A stretch of DNA of 64,000 bases, from NCBI GenBank assembly GCA_964605145.1, contig CAZSBG010000002.1, positions 62,001-126,000 on the forward strand, given 5' to 3'. Below the pieces are notes generated by a model. That model was not told the origin of the DNA, did no database searches, and saw only the letters and a program-made list of their open reading frames with translations. The stretch's first letter is position 1; the number at the start of each line of letters is the position of its first letter. The translations under genes were made by a program, and so were the position numbers. Source of the DNA: CAZSBG01 sp964605145. Lineage in GTDB: Bacteria > Zhuqueibacterota > Zhuqueibacteria > Thermofontimicrobiales > Thermofontimicrobiaceae. Shown here piece after piece: positions 33,808 to 43,155 of this stretch.

Positions 33808-34896
33808 ATGAATAATTTCGCTGAGGAACTTGATTTAAGCTGGGCAGAGACCAGCTTGGAAGCTCCTGAGGAAATAACACAGAGTTGGGGAAAAAATTTT
33901 GGTTTTGATTATTATTATCCATTAGTCAGCCGAAGTTTTCAAATAAAGGAGATTTTGCGGCTCATTAAAAAAGTCGCAAAAAGCAATGCAAGTATATTAA
34001 TCCAGGGTGAAACCGGCACCGGCAAAGAACTCATTGCCGGATTGATTCAATTCATCAGCCTTCGGTCGAATAAACCGTACGTTAAAGTGAATTGTGCCGC
34101 GCTTCCTGAAAATTTGCTGGAGAGCGAGCTATTCGGACACGAAAAGGGTTCGTTCACAGGCGCCTATCAGACTCGAATTGGCAAGTTCGAACAGGCAAAT
34201 ACCGGCACGTTATTTCTGGATGAGATTGGCGACATGAATCTCTCCACCCAGGCAAAGATACTTCGTGTTTTGCAGGACCAGGAATTTTCTCGCGTTGGCG
34301 GTAACAAGACCATTAACGTGGATGTGAGAATTATTACCGCCACGAATAAAGATCTATGGCAGGAAATTGAATTGGGTAATTTCCGCGACGATCTTTATTA
34401 TCGGTTGAATGTTGTCACAATTAATGTACCTCCGCTTCGGGAGCGCAAGGAAGATATCCCGCTCATCGCAGAATTTTTTCGGAGAAAATTCAGCAGTGAA
34501 TTGAGAAAACATACGCGGGGTTTCACCGAAGACACCATGCGCCTGATAAAAAATCATCACTGGCAGGGCAATATTCGGGAACTGAAAAATATTATTGAAC
34601 GCGCTGTGCTGGTGGTCGAAGAGGGCGAGATGATTATCGCGGACGATCTCTCATTGACCGGTAAAGATTATTTCGCCGCAGGTGGTCGGGATCGACGCAA
34701 GAGCATTGGAGAGAATTGGGGTTTTAACACATTGAAACTGGAAGAACTTGAACGCGAAGCAATTTTGCAAGCGCTGGAAATCAGCCATTGGATTCAAAAA
34801 GAAGCGGCAAAGTTGCTGGGAATATCTCCACGTTCGCTAAATTACAAAGTGAAGTACCATGGCATCACCCATGGAAGCTGGAAGAAAAATATTTAA
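33808..34896 (+). CDS. Sigma-54-dependent transcriptional activator (NtrC-type AAA+, no receiver domain)
   Basis: 362 residues. A short N-terminal piece (about 35 residues) without a receiver or sensor domain leads into the AAA+ core: Walker A GETGTGKE, the sigma-54 contact loop GSFTGA (Ser in place of the usual Ala), Walker B GTLFLDEIGD, and the Arg-finger region VPPLRERKEDIP. A Fis-type helix-turn-helix closes the protein (ILQALEISHWIQKEAAKLLG). With no input domain, activity is probably set by amount or by a partner. Its own promoter is of sigma-54 type, as is the one before the gene at 35710, so it likely controls the exopolysaccharide locus that follows. Confidence 0.9.
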   Translation: MNNFAEELDLSWAETSLEAPEEITQSWGKNFGFDYYYPLVSRSFQIKEILRLIKKVAKSNASILIQGETGTGKELIAGLIQFISLRSNKPYVKVNCAALPENLLESELFGHEKGSFTGAYQTRIGKFEQANTGTLFLDEIGDMNLSTQAKILRVLQDQEFSRVGGNKTINVDVRIITATNKDLWQEIELGNFRDDLYYRLNVVTINVPPLRERKEDIPLIAEFFRRKFSSELRKHTRGFTEDTMRLIKNHHWQGNIRELKNIIERAVLVVEEGEMIIADDLSLTGKDYFAAGGRDRRKSIGENWGFNTLKLEELEREAILQALEISHWIQKEAAKLLGISPRSLNYKVKYHGITHGSWKKNI

Positions 34897-34920
34897 AATC
34901 ATATACGAGTCTATTCTTAA

Positions 34921-34950
34921 AAGCCTTCAGATAATGAAGGCTTTTTTGTT
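34921..34950 (+). terminator. Rho-independent terminator after the activator gene
   Basis: AAGCCTTCA (34921-34929) and TGAAGGCTT (34935-34943) form a perfect 9-bp stem with a GATAA loop, followed by TTTTGTTTTT. It separates the activator from the export genes. Confidence 0.88.
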
Positions 34951-35709
34951 TTTATGGGGGATTCACTTAACAGGTGGAAATTCTACCAAGGAAGATATGC
35001 AAATAGATCTGACCAAAAGCGATAACATTGAATTATCGCTTATTCACAGGCAGCCATTTTAATTCATTTCTCACCATTTTATGCTGTTAAATTAATTCCT
35101 TCCGCATCATACACATCAATATGTTTCAGTTTACAATATTTTATCCAAGTCTATAAAAATCAAACTCATGAGAATTCGATAATCCTCAAGTGACTACCCC
35201 AAAAATGGTTCTTATGTCCATAATCAACGTTAGAATGTGACAAGAACTAAATATATTTTGGAGAAATAGAGTTCTGCAAATTAACAGTACCTCAGTTCCT
35301 CACTATCCTTCGAATATGACAATAATTATAAAAATTTCATAATCGGATTTATTAAACAAAAAATATTACATGACGATAATATTATTAGTAAATATTACAG
35401 AATAGTATAATATCAATGTTATGCAGAGAAATGCAAAATTGACATAAGTATAGGATAAAACATTTCAAAAACGAATTACCTACGCGTAATAATATGGAAA
35501 TAAGACAATTAAATAAGATGAACTATGTTATTTAAAATAAAACAATTATAAAGGAAGAAAAAAAATGGCATACTTATTGTGAAGTAATAATAACGTGTAT
35601 AACGGTAATTCAACACATATTTCTTTCTATCAATTAAATATTGGAGTTCAATTTAATTCTGTAACGGGTATAATAAGAGGAACCGGGTGAAGTTCTAAGG
35701 GCTGCTACT
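34951..35709 (+). other. 760-base AT-rich regulatory region
   Basis: No gene seen. The stretch is very AT-rich and contains small palindromes (ATAATATTAT near 35377, TACGCGTA near 35482) that could bind regulators. Its main feature is the sigma-54-like promoter at 35566-35581, listed separately. Such a long non-coding region fits enhancer-dependent control of the following operon. Confidence 0.4.
35566..35581 (+). promoter_or_regulatory. Sigma-54-like promoter of the exopolysaccharide locus
   Basis: TGGCAT (35566-35571), five bases and TTGTG (35577-35581) resemble the promoter at 33572 in both boxes and have the correct spacing. The predicted transcript would start near 35593, about 115 bases before ATG 35710. 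Match is slightly weaker than at 33572. Confidence 0.5.
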
Positions 35710-38325
35710 ATGATTAAACTGAGACGATTGATGAAGAGAGCGGGGATTATGGTTGCTTTGTTGTTTTTGCTTACTAAAACAGCGAGTGCCGGAGAATTAA
35801 CAGTAAGTTGGGATGCAAACGCGGAAAGCGATTTAAAAGGTTATAAATTGTATTATGGCACATCAACAGGAAATTACAATACTGTTGTTGATGTGGGCAA
35901 CGTAATTAATTACAATTTGACCGGGCTTTCCGAAGGTGAAACCTATTTTTTCGCAGTGACTGCATATGACACTGCATATAATGAAAGCGGATTTTCAGAT
36001 GAAGTCAGTGCGCAGGTCCAGGTGATTGACGTGACTCCGCCTGAAATTTACGCGGTGAATGTGACAAATGCGACTTCAATACGACTGACATTCAGCGAAG
36101 AGGTTGAGAGGGCATCAGCTGAGAATGTGGCGAATTATAACATCAATAATAATGTAACAATCAATTCTATCAGTCTGGATCAGGGAAACCGGGTTGTGCA
36201 GATTGAGACATCGCCCCATCAGGCTGGTTCCTACTCGATCGTTGTCAATAATGTGAAAGACCTGGCTCCGAATCCGAATACGATCGCAGCCAATAGCAGT
36301 TTTGATTATGCGTATGTGCCGGACGATTTCACACCGCCAACCATAACCGAAGTCCGCAGCGTGGATGAGACCCATGTTGACATTACGTTCAGCGAGGAAG
36401 TTGAAAAAGAGTCAGCGGAGACTGTGGAAAATTTTCAGATCAACAACGGAATCACTGTTCAACAGGCAGGTTTGGCTGAAAATAAACGAACCGTCCATTT
36501 GGTCACAAGTGCTCATGAGTCTGGAGAAACATACGTTGTAACGGTCAGCAATATTCGGGACGTCTCGGTTCAGCACAACAAAATAGCTGCAAACTCATCA
36601 GTATCGTATACGTATTATGCCGATGACAGTATTAAACCAACAATCTATTCCGTAAACATTCGGAATGAAAATTTAGTCGATGTCGTATTTTCAGAAAAAA
36701 TTGAACAGGCCTCTGCTGAAGATATTTCCAATTATCAAATCAGCAATAATATTAATGTATTGGTTGCAATTCTGGATAATAATCAAAAAACGGTACATCT
36801 TTCTACAACAACACATTCTGCCGGTGGAAGCTATGTTCTGACAGTGAATAATATTCTGGATATTGCTCAGACGCCGAATATGATTGCTGCAAACAGCACG
36901 GCTGCTTACAGCTATAATCCTAGCGACAGCGATCCACCTGAACTTTTGCAGGTGGAATCTGTGGATGCAACACATGTCCGTTTGACATTCTCCGAATCCC
37001 TGGACCGCGAGAGTGCCGAACTTGAAAATAATTATAAAGTGAATAAGGGCGTGAGTGTTATTGAGGCGCTGCAGGATGAGGATTTGAACATCGTGCAACT
37101 GGTGACAACTGCGCATACAAGCGGAGAAACGTATACAATTACAGTAAATAATGTAAAGGATCTGGCGCCCGAGCCGAACATCATTGCTGAAAATACGAGT
37201 TTGGAATATACATATATTTATCAGGATGATGACCCACCACAGATCATAGATGTCCAGTTGACTGATCCGACGTATGTGGATATTTATTTCAATGAGATCG
37301 TTGAGCGGGAATCGGCAGAATTGGTGTCGAACTATTCAATTTCTGATGATATTCAGATATTCGGAGCAATTTTGGATAACGATCTGAAGCTGGTGCATTT
37401 GACGACTTCGGCTCACGAAGAAAATAAAACCTATTCGCTTACCGTGAATAATATTCGGGATAGATCGCCAAATAAAAATGTAATTCATACAAACACGACT
37501 TTTAGTTATTCCCTGGAAACTGTTGTTGATGCAAGAGTGGCCTATTTGAATAAAGAAAACTATCAGGTTTCATATTTAAATGTTGGTGATGCATATTACG
37601 TAGACCGGGAATATAAAATAACTTCAATCCCTGAAACAATGCAGGGTTTTATGTGGATTTCAACCGCAAATGATGACAGGGATAATAAAGATGAAAATTT
37701 CCTGAGCTTCATGTTGAAAGAGGACTCCAGGGTTTATGTGGCGTATGACAGCCGGGCAACAAATTATCCCAACTGGCTGATCAATGATTTTCATCGAATT
37801 GGCAAAAGTATCGGGGTCAGTGAGTATGCAGATAACCTGGATCTGTGGGAAGGACAATTCGATTCGGGTATGGTGGCTTTGGGCGGTAACATCGCGGAAG
37901 GCGCCCAGGGTGTGGAAAGCATGTACGTTGTCCTCGTTGAGTCTGAAAACTCGCTGCGTCCGGGAACACCGGAAAATATGAGCGACCCGTCTTCATTTGG
38001 GCCGGCAGATATGTTCCTGCTGTACCAGAATTATCCTAATCCATTCAATGCCGGCACAGAAATCCGATTTCAGTTGCCGAAGAATGTATACGTGGAGTTA
38101 ACCATTTACAACATATTGGGGCAGACTGTACGCACGCTGGTGCAGGGTCATAAAAATGCTGGTCATCATTTGCTGCAATGGGATGGAAAGAACAGCGACG
38201 GATTGATCGTACCGAGCGGTGTGTATTTCTCGAGGCTGGTCATCAAAAGACATGAAAGTCTTGATGGCCGTAATATCGACCGAATATTATACAATAATGT
38301 ACGAAAGATGCTTATGGTGAAATAA
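35710..38325 (+). CDS. Exported protein with Fn3 domain, five tandem Ig-like repeats and C-terminal sorting domain
   Basis: 871 residues. A signal peptide ends near TASAG (residue 28). A fibronectin type III domain follows (about 29-105, WDANAESDLKGYKLYYGTS). Five Ig-like repeats of about 99 residues each run from residue 109 to about 605; each has LTFSEEVERASAE-like and VNNVKDLAPNPN-like motifs in the same places, as in SbsA/Big-type surface-layer modules. A unique domain of about 150 residues comes next, and the last 100 residues are the FlgD-like sorting domain opening with YQNYPNPFN and ending in a basic tail. Probably a surface or matrix protein. It stands between the sigma-54 promoter and the polysaccharide export genes, which suggests a structural partner of the exopolysaccharide (inference). 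Confidence 0.85.
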   Translation: MIKLRRLMKRAGIMVALLFLLTKTASAGELTVSWDANAESDLKGYKLYYGTSTGNYNTVVDVGNVINYNLTGLSEGETYFFAVTAYDTAYNESGFSDEVSAQVQVIDVTPPEIYAVNVTNATSIRLTFSEEVERASAENVANYNINNNVTINSISLDQGNRVVQIETSPHQAGSYSIVVNNVKDLAPNPNTIAANSSFDYAYVPDDFTPPTITEVRSVDETHVDITFSEEVEKESAETVENFQINNGITVQQAGLAENKRTVHLVTSAHESGETYVVTVSNIRDVSVQHNKIAANSSVSYTYYADDSIKPTIYSVNIRNENLVDVVFSEKIEQASAEDISNYQISNNINVLVAILDNNQKTVHLSTTTHSAGGSYVLTVNNILDIAQTPNMIAANSTAAYSYNPSDSDPPELLQVESVDATHVRLTFSESLDRESAELENNYKVNKGVSVIEALQDEDLNIVQLVTTAHTSGETYTITVNNVKDLAPEPNIIAENTSLEYTYIYQDDDPPQIIDVQLTDPTYVDIYFNEIVERESAELVSNYSISDDIQIFGAILDNDLKLVHLTTSAHEENKTYSLTVNNIRDRSPNKNVIHTNTTFSYSLETVVDARVAYLNKENYQVSYLNVGDAYYVDREYKITSIPETMQGFMWISTANDDRDNKDENFLSFMLKEDSRVYVAYDSRATNYPNWLINDFHRIGKSIGVSEYADNLDLWEGQFDSGMVALGGNIAEGAQGVESMYVVLVESENSLRPGTPENMSDPSSFGPADMFLLYQNYPNPFNAGTEIRFQLPKNVYVELTIYNILGQTVRTLVQGHKNAGHHLLQWDGKNSDGLIVPSGVYFSRLVIKRHESLDGRNIDRILYNNVRKMLMVK

Positions 38326-38465
38326 CACATGAGGATTCTCAATAGTGACTTGTAAAATATAGAATTAAAATGTTTATTTAGCTTAACATAATAAATTTTA
38401 TAACGAAAACAAGTTTTTTAAACCCTCTCAAATTAATTTTCCAATCAATCTCCCAATCATAATAG

Positions 38466-38496
38466 AAAAGCCTGGAGCAGGAAGCCCCGGGTTTTT
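38466..38496 (+). terminator. Rho-independent terminator
   Basis: AAAAGCCTGG (38466-38475) pairs with CCGGGTTTTT (38487-38496) in a 10-bp stem with two G-U pairs; the last five bases are the T run. It ends the surface-protein transcript. Confidence 0.7.
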
Positions 38497-38554
38497 CTAT
38501 TTCCACAACTACATATTTTTCACAATAATGTAATATAATTTTTGTAAAAAAGCA

Positions 38555-38583
38555 TTGACTAATAATATTTTATTTTCTATATT
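38555..38583 (+). promoter_or_regulatory. Sigma-70 promoter of the polysaccharide export genes
   Basis: TTGACT (38555-38560), exactly 17 bases and TATATT (38578-38583). It lies about 185 bases before ATG 38770, directly after the terminator. The remainder of the 440-base gap shows no gene. A TGGCAA at 38637 lacks a proper -12 partner. Confidence 0.55.
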
Positions 38584-38769
38584 CTTAGAATCATTTATAT
38601 ATTATTATTGTCCCTGATAAATTTTATCGAACTATCTGGCAACCTGTCGCTTATGTGCCTGGATTAAAATTGATTTAATGCCATATTTTGAATCCCATAA
38701 TCTTTAAATCATAAAAAAATGCATTTCCTCAGAAAAAGTTTATTAATCGTAATTCTCTGAAGTGATAAA

Positions 38770-40740
38770 ATGAGCAATTCTCCCAAAATACAATGTCATT
38801 TAATATCGACAGCGATAATACTTTCGTTTGCGTTTTTTTGCACACACGTTGCTTTCCCTCAAAATACATCGGTCGTTCAGCAGAATACAATGGAGAATAT
38901 CAGAACTCAAATGGATATTCAACAACCTGCTGTAGAAACGCAGGATCCGGTTTCCATCTTTGGCCACCAGTTTTTTCGAACGCCGGGAAGGCTGGAGCGA
39001 ATTCGTTCATTCGGCGGCACCATATTTCCGGGAGATTATCGACTCGGCCCGGGCGACAGGGTGGGGATTTACCTGTTGGGCAAAATTCAAAAAAACTTCG
39101 ATGTGGTGGTCAATGTTGAAGGCAAGATATTCATTCCAACCGTTGGGGTGATGTCTGTGACCGATCTTTCCATCGACCAGTTTCAAAAAAATCTGCAGCG
39201 GCAGTTATCCCGGTATTATGACAATTTTTCACTCAACATCATGCTGATTGAACCGAAACATGTGCCGGTCATTATCGTGGGCGATGTGGAGCGACCGGGC
39301 AAGTATTTTTTGAGTTCCCTGAACACCGTGCTCGATGCGGTACTGGTGGCCGGTGGTCCCACGAGCCGGGGCTCGCTGAGAAATATTCAAGTGTATCGCC
39401 AGGAAAAATTGCACACCATTGTTGACTTGTACAAATTTTTAATGGAAGGCGAGGCGAAACAGCAAATCTTTTTGCAACCCCAGGATAAAATCGTTGTGCC
39501 GCTCATCGAAGCTATTGTCACGGTAAAGGGAGAGGTCAGGCGTCCGGCGCGGTTCGAACTGAAATTTGGCGGCAAAGAGCGCGTGTCCGATGTGATAAAT
39601 CTCGCCGGGGGATTCACGGATCTGGCATTTCTGGATAAAATTGAAATCAGCCGATTGCTCGCCAATGGCGAACGGTCTGTGCTTTATGTGGATTATCGCC
39701 AGATTCAGGAAAATGAAAATTGCGCTGCAAACATTCTGCTAAAGAATGATGACCAGCTCCAGATTTTTTCGATTTTAGAGCAGCGATATCCAAAAAGTGT
39801 TTTCATCCACGGTGAAGTGAAAAGGCCCGGCGAATATCCGTTTGAAGAAAATCTCCATATGCTCGATCTGCTCCTGAAGGCAGGAAATTTAACGCGAAGC
39901 GCTTATGTGCTGGAATGTGAAGTCGCGAAAATTGATCCCAAAACGCCGACTGAATTCAAAAAAATTAATCTTCAGCAATTGTTGAAAGACCCTTCCAGTT
40001 CAGAGAATGTTTTGCTGGAAGAAGACGATCGCGTCTTCATCCGAAAGATTCCTGAGTGGGAGGTCGGACCCACCATCGAGATCAACGGTGAGGTTCAATT
40101 CCCCGGCATTTATGCGATCACAGAAGACAGCACCACGCTCTACGAAGTGATGAAAAAGGCCGGCGGGTTCACAAAGGAAGCCTTGGTGCGAGAGGCAACC
40201 CTGGTCCGTCGTAGTGCCAAAATGATGATCGACAAGGAATACGAGCGCCTGAAACAACTCACCCGAGATCAGATGTCCGACACGGAGTATGAATACCTGG
40301 TGATGAAACAAAACATGCAGGATATCGGTCGCATCGTGGTGGACTTCCATCGTCTTTACATTCAGCGTGATTTATCGGAAGATGTGCTGCTTGAAGATGG
40401 GGATGTCATTAACGTTCCCAAAGCGCCAAAGGTGGTTTACATTACTGGCAGAGTCGCCAGGCCCGGGGGTGTGGTTCACGTTGAAGGGGAAAAAATACAA
40501 TATTATTTGAAAAAAGCCGGGGGCGCCACCTGGGATGCCCGGCTGCGCCGGACCAAAGTGACCAAAGTGACCGGCGAAATTATTGACGATGAAGATGTGA
40601 AACGGCTGCGGCCCGGAGATATCATCTGGGTACCGCGCAAACCGGACAGAGACTGGTGGGAAATATTCCGATATACCCTTGCAGTCGCCGCGCAATTAGC
40701 AACCGTGTATATTGTGGTGGATCGGGCGTTTGTTGATTAA
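38770..40740 (+). CDS. Polysaccharide export protein with SLBB domains (Wza-like)
   Basis: 656 residues. A signal peptide (to about residue 33, VAFPQ) is followed by the poly-export motif YRLGPGDRVGIYLLG (about residues 92-106) and NVEGKIFIPTVG. At least four SLBB-type beta-grasp repeats follow, each with a VxGEVxRPGxY/F motif: IIVGDVERPGKYFL, TVKGEVRRPARFEL, FIHGEVKRPGEYPF, EINGEVQFPGIYAI, then YITGRVARPGG. Near the C-terminus is a hydrophobic helix (YTLAVAAQLATVYIVVDRAF), comparable to the Wza outer-membrane helix. No lipobox is seen. It should form the periplasmic and outer-membrane channel for the polysaccharide and is directly followed by its Wzz partner. Confidence 0.88.
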   Translation: MSNSPKIQCHLISTAIILSFAFFCTHVAFPQNTSVVQQNTMENIRTQMDIQQPAVETQDPVSIFGHQFFRTPGRLERIRSFGGTIFPGDYRLGPGDRVGIYLLGKIQKNFDVVVNVEGKIFIPTVGVMSVTDLSIDQFQKNLQRQLSRYYDNFSLNIMLIEPKHVPVIIVGDVERPGKYFLSSLNTVLDAVLVAGGPTSRGSLRNIQVYRQEKLHTIVDLYKFLMEGEAKQQIFLQPQDKIVVPLIEAIVTVKGEVRRPARFELKFGGKERVSDVINLAGGFTDLAFLDKIEISRLLANGERSVLYVDYRQIQENENCAANILLKNDDQLQIFSILEQRYPKSVFIHGEVKRPGEYPFEENLHMLDLLLKAGNLTRSAYVLECEVAKIDPKTPTEFKKINLQQLLKDPSSSENVLLEEDDRVFIRKIPEWEVGPTIEINGEVQFPGIYAITEDSTTLYEVMKKAGGFTKEALVREATLVRRSAKMMIDKEYERLKQLTRDQMSDTEYEYLVMKQNMQDIGRIVVDFHRLYIQRDLSEDVLLEDGDVINVPKAPKVVYITGRVARPGGVVHVEGEKIQYYLKKAGGATWDARLRRTKVTKVTGEIIDDEDVKRLRPGDIIWVPRKPDRDWWEIFRYTLAVAAQLATVYIVVDRAFVD

Positions 40741-40754
40741 AAATGGTTTGAATT

Positions 40755-42065
40755 ATGGACAAAGATTACAATCAGGAAGTTGATTTACTGGATTATTTGA
40801 AGGTAATTGTAAAGCACAGGAAAACCATCATTCGGAATGTTGTCGTCGTTGCATTTCTGGTGGCAATTGTAAGTTTCGTGCTTCCGAAAACGTATACAGC
40901 CAGGACTACCATTTTACCGCCGGAAAACGCGAATTCCGCGAGCATTTTGACCGCGCTATCCAATTCTCCCCTGTCCAATCTGATTTTGTCTCCGTCAGGA
41001 ACCACATCCGATCTTTACGTGGAAATTGTGAAAAGTCGTTCGGTTCTCGATGCAACACTATTATCAGAGTTTACCTATCCCAAAAATGATAAACATGCCA
41101 AAAAGAAAAGGCTGCTATCCATTCTCGATGAAAAAAATCTTGAAAAAGGTCGGATGAAGCTTGAAAAGAATATCAATGTAAAAAGCTCCATGGAAGGAAT
41201 AATTGTAATTGAAGTGGAGTTAAACGACCGCAATTTAGCGGCAGACGTGGCAAACATGTTGGTAGCGGAACTGGATAGAACCAATAAAGAAAAAAATACA
41301 TCCCGGGCCAAGAATTCACGGATTTACATTGAAAATCAATTAAAATTAACTGAAGAGAAACTGAAATCAGCGTCTGAGGCGCTTGTAAAATTCAAAGAGA
41401 AAAATAAGGCCATATCGCTGGAAGAACAGACTAAAACCGCCATCGAAAATGCCGGCGAACTCAAAGGCCGAATTCTGGTGAAGAATGTAGAACTGGGTGT
41501 GGCGCTTCAAACGATGAAGCCGGATAATGTCTACATCGTCAAATTGAAAAAAGAAATCGAGGAATTGGAAAAACAGTACAATTATCTGCAATATGGGGAT
41601 TCGGTTTCGCTTGAAGAAAAGAAGGAATTCTACATCCCCTTTGCCAAGGTGCCGGGGATTGGACTGGAGCTGGCTGAGCTTGTTCGGGAAGTGAAAGTGC
41701 AGGAAACCGTGTGGGAATTATTGAATCAGCAGTATTATCACGCGAAAATTCAGGAAGCGCGCGACACACCCACCATTCAGGTGCTGGACGAAGCCGTGCC
41801 CCCGGAATTGCGCACCAAACCAAAACGAAAACTCCTCGTGATTGTCGGTTCATTTCTCACGCTAATTTTGAGTGTTTTTGGCGCATTTGTTGCAGAGTAT
41901 ATTCACAATATTAAAAATGAAGGGTCGGCCAATGAAAAGGCAGCGACCATCTCCCAGGAAATCGGTTCAGACTGGGAAAAGATAAAAGAACTGAAAACAA
42001 GTCTTCTTCAGAGGTTCCGATCCGGTGGCATAGGAAAATCAAAGACTCCAAACGAAGAAGAATGA
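40755..42065 (+). CDS. Wzz/chain-length determinant protein
   Basis: 436 residues. Two membrane helices (about residues 26-42 and 357-377) enclose a long periplasmic coiled-coil region. The first is preceded by the Wzz motif EVDLLDYLKVIVKHRKTI; the second by the proline-rich VLDEAVPPELRTKPKRKL. No tyrosine-kinase domain or Tyr-rich tail follows the second helix, so this is a Wzz-type co-polymerase rather than a full Wzc. It begins 14 bases after the Wza-like gene and would set chain length with the Wzy-like polymerase downstream. Confidence 0.87.
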   Translation: MDKDYNQEVDLLDYLKVIVKHRKTIIRNVVVVAFLVAIVSFVLPKTYTARTTILPPENANSASILTALSNSPLSNLILSPSGTTSDLYVEIVKSRSVLDATLLSEFTYPKNDKHAKKKRLLSILDEKNLEKGRMKLEKNINVKSSMEGIIVIEVELNDRNLAADVANMLVAELDRTNKEKNTSRAKNSRIYIENQLKLTEEKLKSASEALVKFKEKNKAISLEEQTKTAIENAGELKGRILVKNVELGVALQTMKPDNVYIVKLKKEIEELEKQYNYLQYGDSVSLEEKKEFYIPFAKVPGIGLELAELVREVKVQETVWELLNQQYYHAKIQEARDTPTIQVLDEAVPPELRTKPKRKLLVIVGSFLTLILSVFGAFVAEYIHNIKNEGSANEKAATISQEIGSDWEKIKELKTSLLQRFRSGGIGKSKTPNEEE

Positions 42066-42404
42066 AATTCAATTATGGGACATATTTTATTATTCCGTCA
42101 TTAATTGGTACTGCATGAAAAATTGAGTTGTCACCCTGATCCCTGCTGCTTGAGGGAGAAGCATAGCCTGTAATCATTGAAAGTCTAATGTAGCTATACA
42201 GGGATCTAAGACGACGCCTCTTATAGGAGGTCAAAGATTCTTCAATCCGTTAAAAAGCATCGGATTTAAGAATGATTAACTTCAATCCGATATTATTCGT
42301 GGCCTCATTAATAAATGTGACTTTTTTAGCAAAATAGTTACGTAAATTACAGCTTTGCCTGTATAGATACTATTTCTGCCAGATGTTCCCGAAAAGGAGA
42401 TTGA
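42066..42404 (+). other. 339-base gap with mutually exclusive hairpin arms
   Basis: No gene. GATCCCTG (42138-42145) is complementary to CAGGGATC (42199-42206), while CCTGTA (42167-42172) is complementary to TACAGG (42197-42202). The two pairings share bases and cannot form together, as in attenuators. A second stem, CTTCAATCCG with CGGATTTAAG (near 42239-42270), lies downstream. The phrase GTCACCCTGATCCCTGCTGC resembles common dispersed intergenic repeats, so it may instead be a repeat remnant. Confidence 0.35.
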
Positions 42405-43154
42405 ATGGATCAATATATCGATGAATCGGCATTGATTGGCACGGATGCACACATCGGCCATTTTGTGGTGATCGAAAAGAATGCAATCATTGGAAAAAAT
42501 TGCACCATTGGAAGCAATGTCGTCATTCATGCCGGTACAGTAATTGGTGATAATGTCCGCATTGACGACAACACGGTAATCGGTAAGCAACCCATGCGCG
42601 CTAAACGAAGTATTTTCAAAGCAGAAACATTGCCGCCGGCAAAAATTGGGGAAAATTGTTTAATCGGCGCCCAGGTGGTCATTTATGCCGGCTGTGAAAT
42701 TGGCGAGCACGTTCTGGTCGCTGACACTGCCGCGATTCGGGAAAATGTAACCATTGGCGAATATTCGATCATCGGACGCGGCGCCACTGTGGAAAATGTC
42801 TGTAAGGTTGGCAAAAAATGCAAGCTGGAAACCGGGTGCTATATCACGGCTTACTCGGAAATTGAAGATTACTGTTTTATCGCGCCCAAGGTCACCACGA
42901 CCAACGATAATTACCTGGGTCGAACCGAGGAGCGGTTCAAACATTTCAAAGGAGTGACGGTAAAAAAAGGAGGCAGGATTGGCGGCGGCGCGATAATTTT
43001 GCCCGGCAAAGTAATTGGTGAAGATGCGGTGGTCGCGGCCGGGGCAGTGGTCACAAAAGATGTTCCGGCACGACAGGTGTTTGTTGGCGCGCCGGCAAAA
43101 TATTTTGGCGATACGCCGACCGAACAATTACTGGAAAACCAGGGGTGGGATTGA
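42405..43154 (+). CDS. Left-handed beta-helix acyltransferase (nucleotide-sugar N-acetyltransferase type)
   Basis: 249 residues made almost wholly of hexapeptide repeats (IGTDAHIGHFVVI, IGKNCTIGSNVVI, IGENCLIGAQVVI and so on), the left-handed beta-helix of acyl/acetyltransferases. A loop with FIAPKVTTTNDNYLGR and the closing AAGAVVTKDVPARQVFVGAP are typical of sugar N-acetyltransferases such as WbpD/WlbB, though this protein is longer than those (about 190). AAAGGAGA precedes the ATG. Directly followed by a 2-epimerase and an aminotransferase, it most likely acetylates an amino-sugar nucleotide for the polysaccharide (inference). Confidence 0.8.
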   Translation: MDQYIDESALIGTDAHIGHFVVIEKNAIIGKNCTIGSNVVIHAGTVIGDNVRIDDNTVIGKQPMRAKRSIFKAETLPPAKIGENCLIGAQVVIYAGCEIGEHVLVADTAAIRENVTIGEYSIIGRGATVENVCKVGKKCKLETGCYITAYSEIEDYCFIAPKVTTTNDNYLGRTEERFKHFKGVTVKKGGRIGGGAIILPGKVIGEDAVVAAGAVVTKDVPARQVFVGAPAKYFGDTPTEQLLENQGWD

Positions 43155-43155
43155 C

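Noticed and set aside
38637..38651. Sigma-54-like element TGGCAA before the SLBB gene
   Set aside because: The -12 part is off by one base in spacing and reads TCGC; the sigma-70 match at 38555 is better.
43015..43155. Earlier start for the 2-epimerase gene
   Set aside because: It would overlap the acyltransferase by 140 bases in another frame and add residues before the conserved KIVTIVGARPQ start.
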